Assembly (NCBI GenBank): GCA_030248215.1
Contig: JASANG010003805.1
Span: 280,279 to 344,278, forward strand
Direction: 5' to 3'
DNA length: 64,000 nucleotides
From: Enoplolaimus lenunculus
Taxonomy: Eukaryota > Nematoda > Enoplea > Enoplida > Thoracostomopsidae
Each line of letters begins with the position of its first letter. Positions within the stretch are counted from its first letter, which is position 1. The notes under the pieces are model-generated. The model saw only the letters and a list, made by a program, of their open reading frames with translations, did not search any database and was not told the origin of the DNA. Below, one piece after another: positions 1-12,700 of the stretch. The translations under genes and the position numbers were made by a program.

Positions 1-118
1 AGTTCTGAAAGACCTAATTCACAGCTCAGACTTCTGTGTATATTTAACTCATCTGAGTTAAAATTAACTCAGGATTTTAGAGTGAGTTCAACCAAGTATT
101 AATATATTTTGAGTTAAC
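1..118. repeat. TGAGTT-family MITE, partial
   Basis: Contains AGTTCTGAAAGACCTAATTC and repeated TGAGTT/AACTCA motifs, as in the full copies near 3175 and 44149. The left end lies outside the window. Confidence 0.55.
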
Positions 119-1172
119 TTTAAACTATTTTGCAATAAAATGTAAACAAATTTCATAAATAACTTTTTGGTATGCGTTGATAACTTCGGTTCCAGCTTAA
201 AGAAAACGTAGGTACACATCCAAACCGGAAAATCTGATGGATCCGACTCTGCTGGACAATGCCTCGTTTCCGGACGCAACCGAAAACATTAAAATAGTCA
301 AAAACCTTGCATTTTTCTAGTAGCGCAAACTTTGCGACGTAAGGTTCTGCGTGGAATACAATTTGGCTCAACTTTTAATCAGAATTGTTATTTTTTATCT
401 GAACCATATTTCCCAATCGTTAGCGTCTGAATCCCTTATTAGAAGCCGTGAGTGTATATAGACCATACATAATAATTAGAATCCATAAAAGAGACCACAG
501 CATAATAATGGAATAAGCTGCTCAAATATGTAACAGAAACCGAAGAACACCAGCATATATCTTTAAAAATCTTGAATAACGGACACTGCGATCAACAGGT
601 CTGTTCTGCTTCAAAGAATACAAAAAATAATGGCGTCGGGTCCAACTAGACTTTAGGTCAATTTAAAATAAATAACAGTTTGTTACCAAATAACAGTAGG
701 ATACTCTCTGGAGAGGCAAAAATTATCGACCACTTCTCATTGTGGTCCCTTTTAGAGTAAACTTTTGTTTGTTTGTTTATTTGTTTGTTTGCTGTAGAAA
801 AAATATCCCTTTCACAGGTACAACCAATCTGAGAATTTGTCCGCGTGAGCTTAGATTTTATGGAACGAGAAAATATTTTTGCTAAATATAACCTTCCGTT
901 TCAGATATTTCTTGATTCCTTGTAATTATTGTTCGAAATCACATATTTTTTTTGTTGCAATAGTATTATTCTGTCTTACTGCAGTTAATTGCCGTTTGGT
1001 ATTGTTTGCCAAAACATTATTCCTTTAACGAGATTTGGACAGCACGAGTTACCTCACACATTGAACATACAATTACTTATTGTAATATTAACATTAACAT
1101 TTGGTGAAATTAGATTTACTTAAGGTTTATAAATGTAGTATTTAGTAGCGGAAGGTAGACAAACATATCTGT

Positions 1173-1355
1173 CTTTATACGTTGCCGAGAGGCGGAACCG
1201 AAGTAATGGGGCTCCCTGGGGGGCTAATCCTTATGGAAAAATTTTGGTTCTCTCTACAAAATTTTCATCCTTACTTGTAAGTTAACGAAAACCTTTGTAT
1301 GCCCGTCTTGAAAATTTTTAACCCCCAGCATGGTGAGCTGTCTACGATCCTGCCG
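1173..1355. repeat. GGGCCCGTAGCC-family repeat, degraded
   Basis: Shares CTTGTAAGTTAACGAAAACC, TTTGTATGCCC and a -TGAAAATTTTTA- core with copies at 4905, 6702, 37262 and 37553. The ends are worn. Confidence 0.5.
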
Positions 1356-2056
1356 AAAAATGGGCAGTGGTTAATTTTCTGTGAACCATTTGTTCATAGC
1401 AGTGTATCACAGCTACCACATTAAGGTTCTTCAATTCAGCAACTGGTCAACAAAGAACTTTGAAATTTTGCACATTTTTAAGCACCAGTTGCGGTGTAAC
1501 CGGATAGTAAAAATTACGGAAACGCATAGGGATCCCAATAACGGAAACCGAGAATGGACAATGAAGTAATAAAAATTTCAAACTTATTTTATTAATCTGC
1601 CAATAAAACTAACGAATGCAAATATTCACCGGTTTTGCAAAAATTAAAAGAAAAAACGGCGAAAGCAGAGAATATTTTCAATTTTGAATGAATTTTGAAT
1701 TATTTGATAACGAACAATTACAGCGTATCTGTAATGAAACACTGCTATACATTTAAGTAACAACTAATTTTGAACATAAGAATAACAGAAATCCCGGTGT
1801 TTCTCTTACGGAAACGGACACCGATTTTTCCGGAAACAGATATCCGGTTACACTTTGGTTTCTATTAACTTTTTCACCTCTCTGGTGATTTCTAGTACTC
1901 AATGGCTCGTGGTGTACAGTGAAACCAAGCTGAAATTTGCTTGAATGAAATGGGTATGACAACGCATCTCTTTACCACCAACTTGAATGCCGGCTGTAAG
2001 GGACACACCGGATGTAACGGCAAATGTCAAAAAATACCGACAAATTATATGCCATG

Positions 2057-2088
2057 AGTAGTGAGAAAATGACCATTTTCTCACTACT
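2057..2088. repeat. Perfect short hairpin
   Basis: AGTAGTGAGAAAATG at 2057-2071 faces its exact complement at 2074-2088, with two bases between. GCCATGAG also flanks both sides in direct order. Confidence 0.75.
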
Positions 2089-2933
2089 GCCATGAGTTAT
2101 ATCTTAAAGAGATTGAAGTTTAGTTGGCATGGCTGCTGTTATGGGCCGCTCGACAACTTTCAGCGTTCTAAAGTACGGCTTTGGTTCTCTTTTCCCAAAA
2201 ATCTTTAGCGATCTGTAATCCCAAATATGGTTTCAAGGCCGTGGCTTTCGCTTACAGCCTCGTAACGACTAATTTATCATAGAAGACATTGCATGAAATA
2301 GCTAATGAAATTATGTGGAGCCAGCGTAACTGACATTTCAGATGCTGAAAGGTACAATTCCAGAAAAATATAATTAAATTTACTAGGATAGTATCAAGCA
2401 AAGTTTCTTACCTTACAATATCAAGTTAAGTTTGTTCGAAATGTAATAAAAATTACGAAATTCATCCAAAATCTTAAAATTTCGGTGCATCAATCACTTT
2501 TCTTTTAAAATTTTAGAAAGCCCGATGAATACACGTCTCATTTGTGTTGGCAGAAAAATAAACATCATTGAAACTTTTTATACTTCAATAGCAGTTTTTC
2601 GTTTCCGATATTTCGTCCACTATCCGTTTTCGTTATTTTTACTATCCGTTTACACCTTTTTTAATAATTTGTTTAAATTTTTCTCTGCTGGAAAGAAACC
2701 TACTTATTAATTTGATTGACATTTCCTGCTTATGACTGTTTTCGGGTCAAAACTGGAAATAATTTTACTGCCGTTTACTCCATTGTCACAAATTTTCATT
2801 CGACCTGTTTTGTCACTTTATACAGTACCTGAATCATTAAGTATAGATTGCATATCTCAATCCGGGCGTAACTTTTTAAAATCAAGTCAAGTCCCTCTTC
2901 AACTAAGAGGATGGTAAACTACTTTACTTGATA

Positions 2934-3133
2934 CACTGCAAAAAATGGTGAGTCAAATTGACTCTCTCCGAAATAGTCTTTTCCTGACTACACAAACTGA
3001 GTCAAAATTTGACTCCGCCAGACTCAAGTTCGACTCAATTTCACTCTGGCGGAGTCGAATTTTGACTCAGTTTGTGTAGTCAGGAAGAGCCTATTTCAGA
3101 GAGACTCAACTTGACTCACCATTTCTTGCAGTG
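2934..3133. repeat. GAGTCAAATTGACTC-family MITE, nearly palindromic
   Basis: Starts CACTGCAAAAAATGGTGAGT and ends ACTCACCATTTCTTGCAGTG. The two halves are near-complete inverted copies around the GACTCAAGTTCGACTC centre. Other copies are at 10951, 32648 and 34129. Confidence 0.85.
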
Positions 3134-3174
3134 TACCATTAGTGCTACGTGTATTGTGCAGTGATTGGTCAATA

Positions 3175-3427
3175 CACTGTAAATTTCAGTGAGTTGATTT
3201 TAACTCAGAATGAGTTGAATCACTCAATCTGAGTTAGGACTATCAGAACTCAGAATTTTGAGTTGATTCAATTCGTTATGAGTTAATTAACCAACTCGCC
3301 CAAAAGTCAACTCATCTCACAGTGAGAATCAACTCAACTCAGAATGAGTTAATGTTTATTGATATTAATTCAGAAATCACCAACTCGCTATCTGAATTGA
3401 TTAATCAACTCATTGGAATTTACAGTG
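3175..3427. repeat. TGAGTT-family MITE
   Basis: Terminal inverted repeats are CACTGTAAATTTCAGTGAGT and AACTCATTGGAATTTACAGTG. The interior is packed with TGAGTT/AACTCA. It lies about 40 bases from the previous MITE, whose outer CACTG resembles its own. Confidence 0.88.
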
Positions 3428-4449
3428 TAGTTTCGCAGTAGATTTTTACTGGTGTCAGGATTATTTCGTATTTTTTGAATGGCGCGATTTACACCATGCT
3501 TCAATGAAAACGTTTTGATTTGCCAACAGATAAAAACAAGATAGGCACCGTTCGTACGCTGACTAGCTACTGTGACAATTGGTACCGGTTTGCCATACTG
3601 GCGATATACCTAAATAGTGCGGTGGCTACGACATTAAGTTAAACTTTGCCCATGTTATATTGTCATCATAATTGCTTTTTAAACGAGCTTTTGCATTTGT
3701 TTTATTGAATTTTTCGATAGTATAAATGTGCAGTTCTTGTATTGCAGTTTGCAAGCATATATTCGACGGTTACAATATGACAATTCATTGCAAATATCAA
3801 ATTACACACGCTTTGCGTTAAATTGTTCTGAGAGTGGCTTTAATAGGACACTGCAAAAAAATTCGGCTTCAGGCTGCGTCTCAGTGAGGGTATTAAACTG
3901 ACTGAAAAGTTTAACTGAAAATTGGCAATTTTTTGCCAAAATTTTGGTTTGTGTCAAATATTGAGAAAAGTTTGAACGCTAAAAACTTAGAAATCATAAA
4001 AGTTTGACAAAAACATAGAAGATTTCTATATTAAAAGTAATAATCAAGTTCTGTTTCAGTATATTCTTCAAATCACAGCTGATTTTTTGTATAAATTGCG
4101 AAACTTAAAATTTTACGCTTCGCAACAAATTTAGCTATTTTACTGTAATTTTTTGTTAAAATTATACAAACTTTGTCGACATTGTCCACTCCTAATTTGG
4201 CGGCGGTTTATTACATGGGAATGCATTGAGTGAAGGCAACCGGAAACCTATTTGGTTTACTGTCTAAAAACGGATTTTAATGAACACTTGAACCAAGAAA
4301 TATATCTCCATTGAAAATTTTCATTTTTGAAACACTCGCCGTTTCACTGGCGTTCATATGATCAGATGTATCTGGCGAAGAAGGAGTCACTATTGAATTT
4401 ATGATTACAGTGTAATTATGGCAAAAAATTCTGACCGATTTCAGAAACC

Positions 4450-4500
4450 ACACACGTCGTCTAATAACAAGACACACGTCGTCTAATAACAAGACACACA
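4450..4500 (+). repeat. Tandem duplication of 22 bp
   Basis: Two exact copies of ACACACGTCGTCTAATAACA plus AG, followed by the start of a third. Confidence 0.8.
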
Positions 4501-4744
4501 TCGCTTTTAACAGCTGCAACGCTTTACCATATATTCGATTGAAATTTTAATTATAATGCAAACAACGTTCTTAACTATAAAAATAAACAAACTTAACTTT
4601 AGTTGATTTTGAATTGAACTGAACGAAACCGTTTAATTTATCAACGTAAGGGCGTACGGCAAAATTAACGCTTGTAAGAGTTGGATTTGATGGCTGAGAA
4701 TTAATGAAACATTTTACAGAAAAAATTCGGCTTTATAAAGCACC

Positions 4745-5045
4745 GGTGGCCAATGCAAATAACAAGGCCGTAACAGTAGTATAGTATAAGAATATTCCTA
4801 AACCTAAACCTACCCTCGAGATCAACTGGATCTGCTTGCTATTCGCTGACCTTTCAATTTGAAAAGGGGCATCTAAAACTGACTTATGTATTTGGGAAAA
4901 ACTATAGGCGGGCTCAGCCCCTTTAAACAATGCCCCCAAAAGAAAAATTTTTCCAACTTGCTTGTGAGTCAACGAAAACCCATGTACGTTCCTCCTGAAA
5001 AATTTTCAGTCCAAACTAGCAAGATGAGCTTGCTTGCTACACATC
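4745..5045. repeat. TTAGGC-element fragment next to a GGGCCCGTAGCC-family fragment
   Basis: GGCCAATGCAAATAACAAGG then CCGTAACAGTAGTATAG and AACCTAAACCTA match the left end of the TTAGGC-element family. From about 4905, GGGCTCAGCCCC and CTTGTGAGTCAACGAAAACC match the other family. Confidence 0.55.
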
Positions 5046-5631
5046 GAATAAGGCGGTAAAGATGTTTTGCCTATGACCTATTTTTGCTGAACACAGTCAA
5101 ATGTATGCATTTAGGCATTCGCTTATAAATTTTGGCTTACAATTCCAGCTTAGTTTTTAAGCATCTTGAGTTTGCTTGGTCTCTGTTCGGGGCGAAAAAA
5201 ATTAATGCTGCTGACCTGTAATTTCTCGCGTTTCGGCGACTGTACAAACCGACACTCGAATATTTAAATCATTTACGCAACTACAACCAAAGCACCGTAT
5301 GTTTTTGTGTCAAAATGATTAATCACAAATTAAAAATACGACCTTTTAAAGCTTCGAAATTGGCCCATTTGTCTCTGAAAGTTTAATCGATGCTTCGGTT
5401 AAAATAATGAACGACAAACTTTCGCAACAAATTTCGCCATAAATTTAATGTCATCTCTTCGCGAATTCATTGGTTCATTGTTGTAGGGTGACGATCAGAG
5501 ATGATGGCTTTAACAGTTCTGTCTGTTTTGTATGAAGTTGGCTTTTATACGCTTTGCCCCACGTGTTTAAGGTTAAGGTTTAGGCAAAAGTTTACGTATA
5601 AGTAAACTTTTTCATTAACCTAAGTGTAAAA

Positions 5632-5750
5632 TCTAAGGGTTGCGCTATACTTCTGATGATGTCCGGCTCCGTGGTCACCGGCCATGACCCGTCCGGCGCC
5701 GTCCGACACCCGTCCGGCGCCGTCCGTCACCCGTCCGTCAGCGCATGATT
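5632..5750. repeat. GC-rich GCGCTATACTT-family repeat, partial
   Basis: AAGGGTTGCGCTATACTTCT, then repeated CGTCCGGCGCCGTCCG. The same ends and core occur in Six1/2 introns at 11219, 12211 and 13161. Confidence 0.55.
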
Positions 5751-6701
5751 CAGGGTTGAATTTTTTAATGCCGTACTTTGGTCTCTTGTACACTTTCACA
5801 GACATTTAAGGTTAAGGCCTGTACCCGTATTCTCACACGTGTGTAGCAGCTATTACAAGTTAGCGATAGGTCTTGTAACTTCCGAATAATTGAATGGTAG
5901 GTTTTGAATTTATACACACTTTTCCGATTATATTATCCTATTTCCGTGATAATTTTGCGATCTGCAAAATCAAGATTTCGTGAGTTTGAAAACCTATGTT
6001 ATATATACATTCGATGATATAGACCCTGGCTTGGGTTTAGGTTTAGAAAAAGGCTTATTTGCTATGGATATAATTTTGCTGAAGCCCTTGCCAAATACCT
6101 AAGGTTTAACGGTTGGGAAGAGCCTACACGAGCCCCGCCTTCGTATAAATTCAGCAAAAATACGTTCATAATTTAAAAATTAAACCAACTTTCACTCAGG
6201 ATATAGCACCTAAATGGAGGATTAAAGCACAATATTGTAATATGATTTAAATGCTAAAATTGCGTTTGGCTTCTTGTTCAGTTCGCTTGCGGTTCTTTTA
6301 ATACAGTTTGCATAAATCGCGCGGCTCCGGGTCAAAAATTTCAGTATTCACCATTGCTTTCAGTCTTGCGGTAACATGGTTCGCTATACGTCGGAAAATG
6401 GGGAATTTTTCTAAAATATTATAAGTTCGAAAACCTACTTTTTGTGCTTCAGAAATCGGTGCTTTAAATCCCGAGGTATTATAAAGGTAACATGCTTCAT
6501 TATGGGAACATAAAATAAATATTTGTGAAAATATATGTCCTGCATTAACTACAGTTTACCAAAGTGAAATTTGATATCTATCTTAGAAATTTTTTTGCTG
6601 GCTTATATCACACCCGGCGTTTTAGTTGTTTTTGTTGTTTTCAGCAATGCGTCAGATTTGGTTGTATGCGCAAATCTATTTCACGGTAGTTTAACCCTGC
6701 G

Positions 6702-6862
6702 TCGGGCCCGTAGCCAGAAGGGAACCACGGAGCTCAGTCCTCCTCGAAGAATTTTGGAACCTGTAGAAAATTTTCAATATTACTTGTATGACCGTTGTAT
6801 GCCCCTCCGGAAAAACTTTTGCCGCCGCCCCCGTTGCAAGTTGAGCTAGGTACAAGCCCGTC
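6702..6862. repeat. GGGCCCGTAGCC-family MITE
   Basis: Starts TCGGGCCCGTAGCCAGAAGG and ends TTGAGCTAGGTACAAGCCCG. The inner motif TTGTATGCCCCTCC is shared with other copies. Confidence 0.6.
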
Positions 6863-8262
6863 CTATGTATAGTTTTTCGATTTTAGGGGCATCTGCAGAG
6901 TCACGAGGTCTGCGTCCGTTAAGAAAACTTCACGATCTACCTGGTACGAGCAAAGACAACAAATGAGTAGCGATTTTTAAGCTTTTCCCCAAAGCATTCC
7001 TTCAATTTCTCAGTGACGTAGCCCGGAGCGTCTCCCTCTCTCCCTAAGATTGTGTTTGCACCCCCGGTCCCCTCCATCTGAGCTGAGTAGCCACTTGAAA
7101 AAGTTCAGAAATAACAAATTTTATGGAAAGTACCAGTTTCAGCGAGTCGCTAGACTCCTGAAGATATTGAGGATCAATAGTACCGTTATTCCACAAACAG
7201 GGATCAAAACCACAATTTTGAATTAAGATTTATATATACTTGTACTTGGCATTTCGCTTGCGTAGCTCGCTACTTTTTTGTCACTACTATATTTTCCTGG
7301 CACCTATCTGAATACACTGCCCTTCTTACACTTTAGACATTCCCAATCGTGCTATTGATCACTCAAAATTGCATTATTCGCCCCTCAAAATTTGAATATA
7401 CCCTCGAACAATTCCCCAAGATCTTCTGTTAAATTCCTGTATGGATATATGCTTCACGCTTGGCATATCACCTCTCTAAATATCACAGCCTTTATTTTGT
7501 TCATAATGTTAATAGACAGAATTAGCCAATTATAGAGTGCCCTACTCTAAAATTGAGTTTCCCTGAAATTCCAGTCTAGCTACGTGGCTGCAATTTCTGC
7601 AACGAAATTGTTGTCGTTGACTTTCATGAAGTTCTGTCGCCTACGAAACAGAAACTCGGACACAAACTTTTCGTATATTTTCGACGGTATCGCAACAATT
7701 TGTCGCCTGACAACTCGTCGACCGCAACTTGTAATCCGAAAGTTTATCGACTCGACAATTTCGTCGCCCATCGTTCTGGTTAAACTTAGGCCGCAGGCTT
7801 TCGGATTACGCTCAGGATTATGCTTCGATGTATTCATAGACCTTAGGACACTGTTGCGCTAGGCGACGAATTGTCGTTAATTCATTCGTGAGTCTATTGA
7901 TTACAGCGAATTAAACACCATTTTAACTCTAACTTGCGTTTACTTCACCTGGGTCTCCAGTTTGTTTTGTTACCTACGGCGGTCACCTCCTGGCTCCTAC
8001 AAAATGCAAGGATTTTGGTATCACGACTTTTGTTCACGATTCTGCTTTGGCTTAGTCGCAGTTTCGGCAGCTGTCGGGCCACAACTTTTCGTTGATTCGA
8101 GAATTTTGACTGAAATAAAATAAACAATTTAAACGCCGTATAGTTTCGAACCTCGATTACTACAGAAATATAATAATTTATGCTTAAATTTGCGTATTAC
8201 TATCAGCGATGGCTGCAGCATACCGTAACTGAGTGATCCAACCGTTCAATAGTGGCAACATT

Positions 8263-8422
8263 ATGCAACCTACTACCACGACAGTTGTGGTCCAAAATTC
8301 AACAGGACTTTGTGCTACTTCAAGTATGGCAACTAGCCGTTCAACTCGATTATGTCTACCAGAAAACCCATTAAACGCTGAGTCGTGTTGTGTGCCTCAA
8401 TTAAATGTCCGTGGAGCAGATG
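8263..8422 (+). CDS. SIX1/2: Six1/2 exon 1
   Basis: Encodes the first 53 residues, rich in Thr, Ser and Cys, with no recognised domain. It ends one base into a codon at a GTAAGC donor. That base joins the acceptor at 9553 to give Glu, which keeps the frame of the large second exon. The reading frame of exon 2 is also open upstream to an ATG at 9513. However, a pyrimidine-rich TTTCAG stands at 9547-9552, so splicing is preferred over a start there. This exon has no homology support of its own and rests on phase and splice signals. Confidence 0.7.
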
Positions 8423-9760
8423 GTAAGCCGTAGGGTAGGATCGTATATAACGAGAAGTGTAGGGGGATATATTTCCTCACGAAATTCAGACAAAATAAAA
8501 ACGCCTTTGAAAACCTTTGTAATGTGACGTTCGCTGTAAACTCCAAATGAGTTGATTCATCAAAGCTGAGAAAAATAGGGTTTCGGTTTACATGAATTTG
8601 TCAAACTTAACTCCTGATGGATCAAATTTAGTTTGAATATCGGAGTGAGTTCGTTAAAACCCAACTCGGAAAAAATACAGTTTTTGCAGTAATGAGATGC
8701 CCATAGACAGGGTGCAACCGGAATTACAATTTACCGGAACCGGAATTTGAAAATTTTACCGGAACCGGAACCGGAAAGTGAAAAATGCATTTCACCAATT
8801 TCATTTTAATCTTATTTTTTGCTCTATTATTTGTGAAATAACCTTAGTCGAGCATAGGTATTTATTTTAATAATTTGTTGTATTTTAGATTTTCATCATT
8901 GACTGAAGTGAAATCCACCATCAATGGCTTATATTCGGAGTACAAGTGGCTTTCTAAAGAGATTCTTAAAAATTAGCAAAGTTAAGAAAACGGCCAAATT
9001 ATAACACCGGACTTTTTAAATCCGGTAAAAATTTACCGGAACCGGAAGGTGAAAATGTGCCGGAACCGGAAGGTGAAAATATGCCGAAACCGGAACCGGA
9101 ATTCCGGTTGCACCCTGCCCACAGATTATTGTACGTAAATAGTGTCTCGAAAATTTGAAAGTATATATATGTATATATACGTATATTATGCACTGTTAAT
9201 TTCAATGAGTTGATTTTAACTCAGAATGAGTTGAATCACTCTATCTGAGTTAGGACTTTCAGAACTCAGAATTTTGTATTAATTCAATTCATTCTGAATT
9301 AATTAATAAACTCACCCAGAGTCTCGTGAACTCAGAGTATACAAATCAACTCAACTCAGACTTAGTTAATATTTACCGATATTAGTTCGGAAATAACTAA
9401 CTCGCCAGCTGAATTGATTAATCAACTCATTGGAATTTAGAGTGTACGCTATTCAGTGGCCTCATGGCAAGTTTTTCAAATAATTATTGCATGAAATTTT
9501 GGGTCAAGCAATGTGTGTAAACTGCAAAATAAAACATGTTTCGCTGTTTCAGAATCAAAAGAAGATTCGCAGGCTTGTAAATCCGAAAACAGTCCTTTAA
9601 CACCTCTCAAATCGGACCAAAGATCTGTGCTACCAATTGCGTCTTGCAGCAACGCCGAGTTGGCAACTATTAATCAAACTACAGACCAACAACATCATCA
9701 TCAACAACAACAACTGCAACAACAACCGCAGCAACAGCAACAGCAGCAACAACAACAACC

Positions 9761-9791
<31 letters not shown>

Positions 9792-12700
9792 CTGACGTCA
9801 TGTGATCCTTTGGATCCAATCAGAACTACATATGCAGAAACTGAAATAAATTCGTTAGACTTTTCACAAAGGACCGTATCGAGCGCAATAAATTGCTCCG
9901 CAACACCTTCTGAGCCAAAATATTCTGACCCCCTTTCGAACACAAGCAATTATTCAGTGACCGCTCATGAATCTATCAAATACTCAGGGGGAACCCTTGA
10001 GCCAGGAATTAATTATTCAGCAAACAGTCACGACTCCTCAAACTTTACCGAGACGGACCCTCGACAGATGTATACAGGAGTTATCAACAGCCATCTGGTA
10101 GGTAGTACGTTGAAATCGATTCCTGGAAACTCCGGCAGTAGTGCAAACAACAACAACAACAATATTAATAATAATAGTAATAACAATAATAATAATAATA
10201 ACAACAATAATAATAGTAACTTCGGCTTCACTCAAGAACAAGTTGCGTGTGTTTGTGAAGTGTTACAACAGTCAAATAACACTGAACGCCTTGCGCGATT
10301 TTTATGGTCGCTGCCACAGTGTGAAGCGCTACAAAATAACGAATCTGTGCTTAAAGCGAAAGCTGTGGTCGCCTATCATCGCGGCAACTACAAAGAATTG
10401 TACCGTATACTGGAAACGTATACATTTAGGTCAGTTTGTTGAAACCAAACGATAACTTTTAAATAGAAAACTTGAAATAAAAAAACAAGATTTCACTATA
10501 AAATTGAATAAAACAAATAAAGTTTCGTCAATTTTAAGATTTCTTTGCTCAAAAAATACTAATTTTATCAAAATCTCACAAAATATTTAAATTATCGTTC
10601 GGAATTGATTTTACCGACAGTTTGTTGAAACCAAACGATAACTTTTAAATAGAAAACTTGAAATAAAAAAACAAGATTTCACTATAAAATTGAATAAAAC
10701 AAATAAAGTTTCGTCAATTTTAAGATTTCTTTGCTCAAAAAATACTAATTTTATCAAAATCTCACAAAATATTTAAATTATCGTTCGGAATTGATTTTAC
10801 CGAATCCTCGATTCGTATTTGTCTGATTTCGCTAAACCGTGAAAATCCCAGTATTTTTGGCTCAAAATTTGTAAAAATCACAGAAGAATTTCTTTATATA
10901 AACCCATGTTAATTTTAAGCGTCTGTGGACTAAGCCTAATCCTAAACCTACAGTGCAAAAAACGGTGTCTCTCCGAAATAGGTTTTTCCGGACTACACGA
11001 ACTGAGGCAAATTCGACTTCGTCACAGTCAAATTCGGCTCACGGAGCGATTGATTGAGTCGAATATGACTCGGTGAAGTAGAATTTTGTTTCAGTTTGTC
11101 TAGTCCTCAAAAGCCTATTTCGGAGAGAGTCAATTTGACTCACGATTTTTTGCACTGTATGTATAAACCTAACCATAAGCGTAACCTATAATATATACGC
11201 CAATTGCAATGGTAAACCTAAAGGGTTGCGCATACTCGTGTCGCAGCGTCGCATGCCACCGCGCGTGATGTCAAAGAAAAATTGTCAAAAACCAAACTGT
11301 GCCGCGCGGCGCTGGACGACGCTGCGACATAACATCTAAAATTTACTTTTATTTGTGACGCACGACGCCGCGCGGCTGCCAACGGCCACATCCAGCAACG
11401 CGCAGTGGCAAACGGCGCTGCGCGGCGTTGCGTGGCACAGAAAAAATAGCGCAATCCTAAGCTCCCATAGCTTGTTCATGTAATGCTATTAATCTGTAAT
11501 TGTTCAACTTAACAAACTTAATCAAATTTGAACCTAAATGTGTTCTGTAAACGTTCTTTTATAAAATCTTACTTTAATTAATTGTTTTAGGCCAGAAAAT
11601 CATCCAAAACTGCAGTCACTCTGGCTTAAAGCTCACTATCAAGAGTCAGAAAAGCTACGCGGCAGACCGCTTGGTGCCGTTGGAAAGTATCGCGTGAGAA
11701 GAAAATTTCCGCTCCCAAGGTATGAAAATTAAATTTTAACTTGAAAACGAAATTGAAATTCAAAACGTTTGATGACGCAATATTTCGTTTTCGCTTTACC
11801 GCGACAACCATACCCCTACGCCCTAAGGGTGGAACCGGGGCCTCAGGGGCCGATTTACGTTAACTAAGCTTCTTGATCGCATCGGTCGCATGTTTTCTTT
11901 CACAATTACATATCAAACCCTCGCGTTTGTGCCCCCTGTTTTTGGATAAGTTGCTGCGCCTCTGGTTGATACCTCGCAAGCGTTGCACCATCTCTCACGC
12001 GGAGGGGGGCCTTGGATGCCCTAACCACGTCCCTGCGTTTTCACTCTGAACTGAATAATAGTATAAGCTTTGGTTCAGACTAATTAGTTCGCTTAGGGAT
12101 TAATTTAAGGTATATTCATACGTTGAGGCTTATGCTTGAACGTACACCACATAAATCGTTATCATGTACCGCATTGAAGCGTACACTTTCTCTTAGCATA
12201 ACCAGAACGTCTTAGGGCGGCGCTATACTTGTGCGGCGTTGCACGTCAAAAAGTTTGCTTAAAAATTGATAAGCTGTTCCATGCGGAGATAAACGTGCGT
12301 TGCGGTACTGTGACAGACGGCACCGGACGACGACGGATGGCGGCGGACGTCACCAGATAATATAGCACCAAACTTAATTTCTAGCTACGCCTGTATCTTA
12401 AATTAAAATTAAAAAAATTAAAAAAATTCTGCCGGTCTGTTTCAGAGGCATTTGGGACGGCGAAGAAACGTCGTACTGCTTCAAAGAAAAAAGCCGACAT
12501 TTACTCCGCGAATGGTACAACAGCAATCCGTATCCATCGCCGCGTGAGAAAAAAGAATTAGCTGAAATGACTGGATTAAGCACAACACAAGTGTCGAATT
12601 GGTTTAAAAATCGCCGACAACGAGATCGTGCCGCAGAAGCTAAAGAACGGTAAGTACCAACTGTTGATTTTTAATCATGTAGTGCCCCTATATGACCACC

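Larger units (their letters stand above)
1..8262. other. Upstream of Six1/2: no gene seen, repeat-rich
   Basis: Open frames are at most 92 codons and resemble nothing known. The recognisable content is MITE remnants listed separately, plus AT-rich unique DNA. Degenerate CCGGAAC/ACGGAAAC motifs recur at about 1500-1560 and 1800-1850. Regulatory DNA for Six1/2 would be expected here but cannot be marked by eye. Confidence 0.5.

Noticed and set aside
9513-9552. Possible start of Six1/2 at the ATG of 9513
   Set aside because: The short stretch before 9553 ends in a clear TTTCAG acceptor, and an upstream exon with matching phase exists at 8263-8422.
9701-9949. Minus-strand frame with long cysteine runs, and neighbouring poly-Leu/Ile frames at 10028-10241
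   Set aside because: Shadows of the CAA/CAG and AAT tracts in Six1/2 exon 2.
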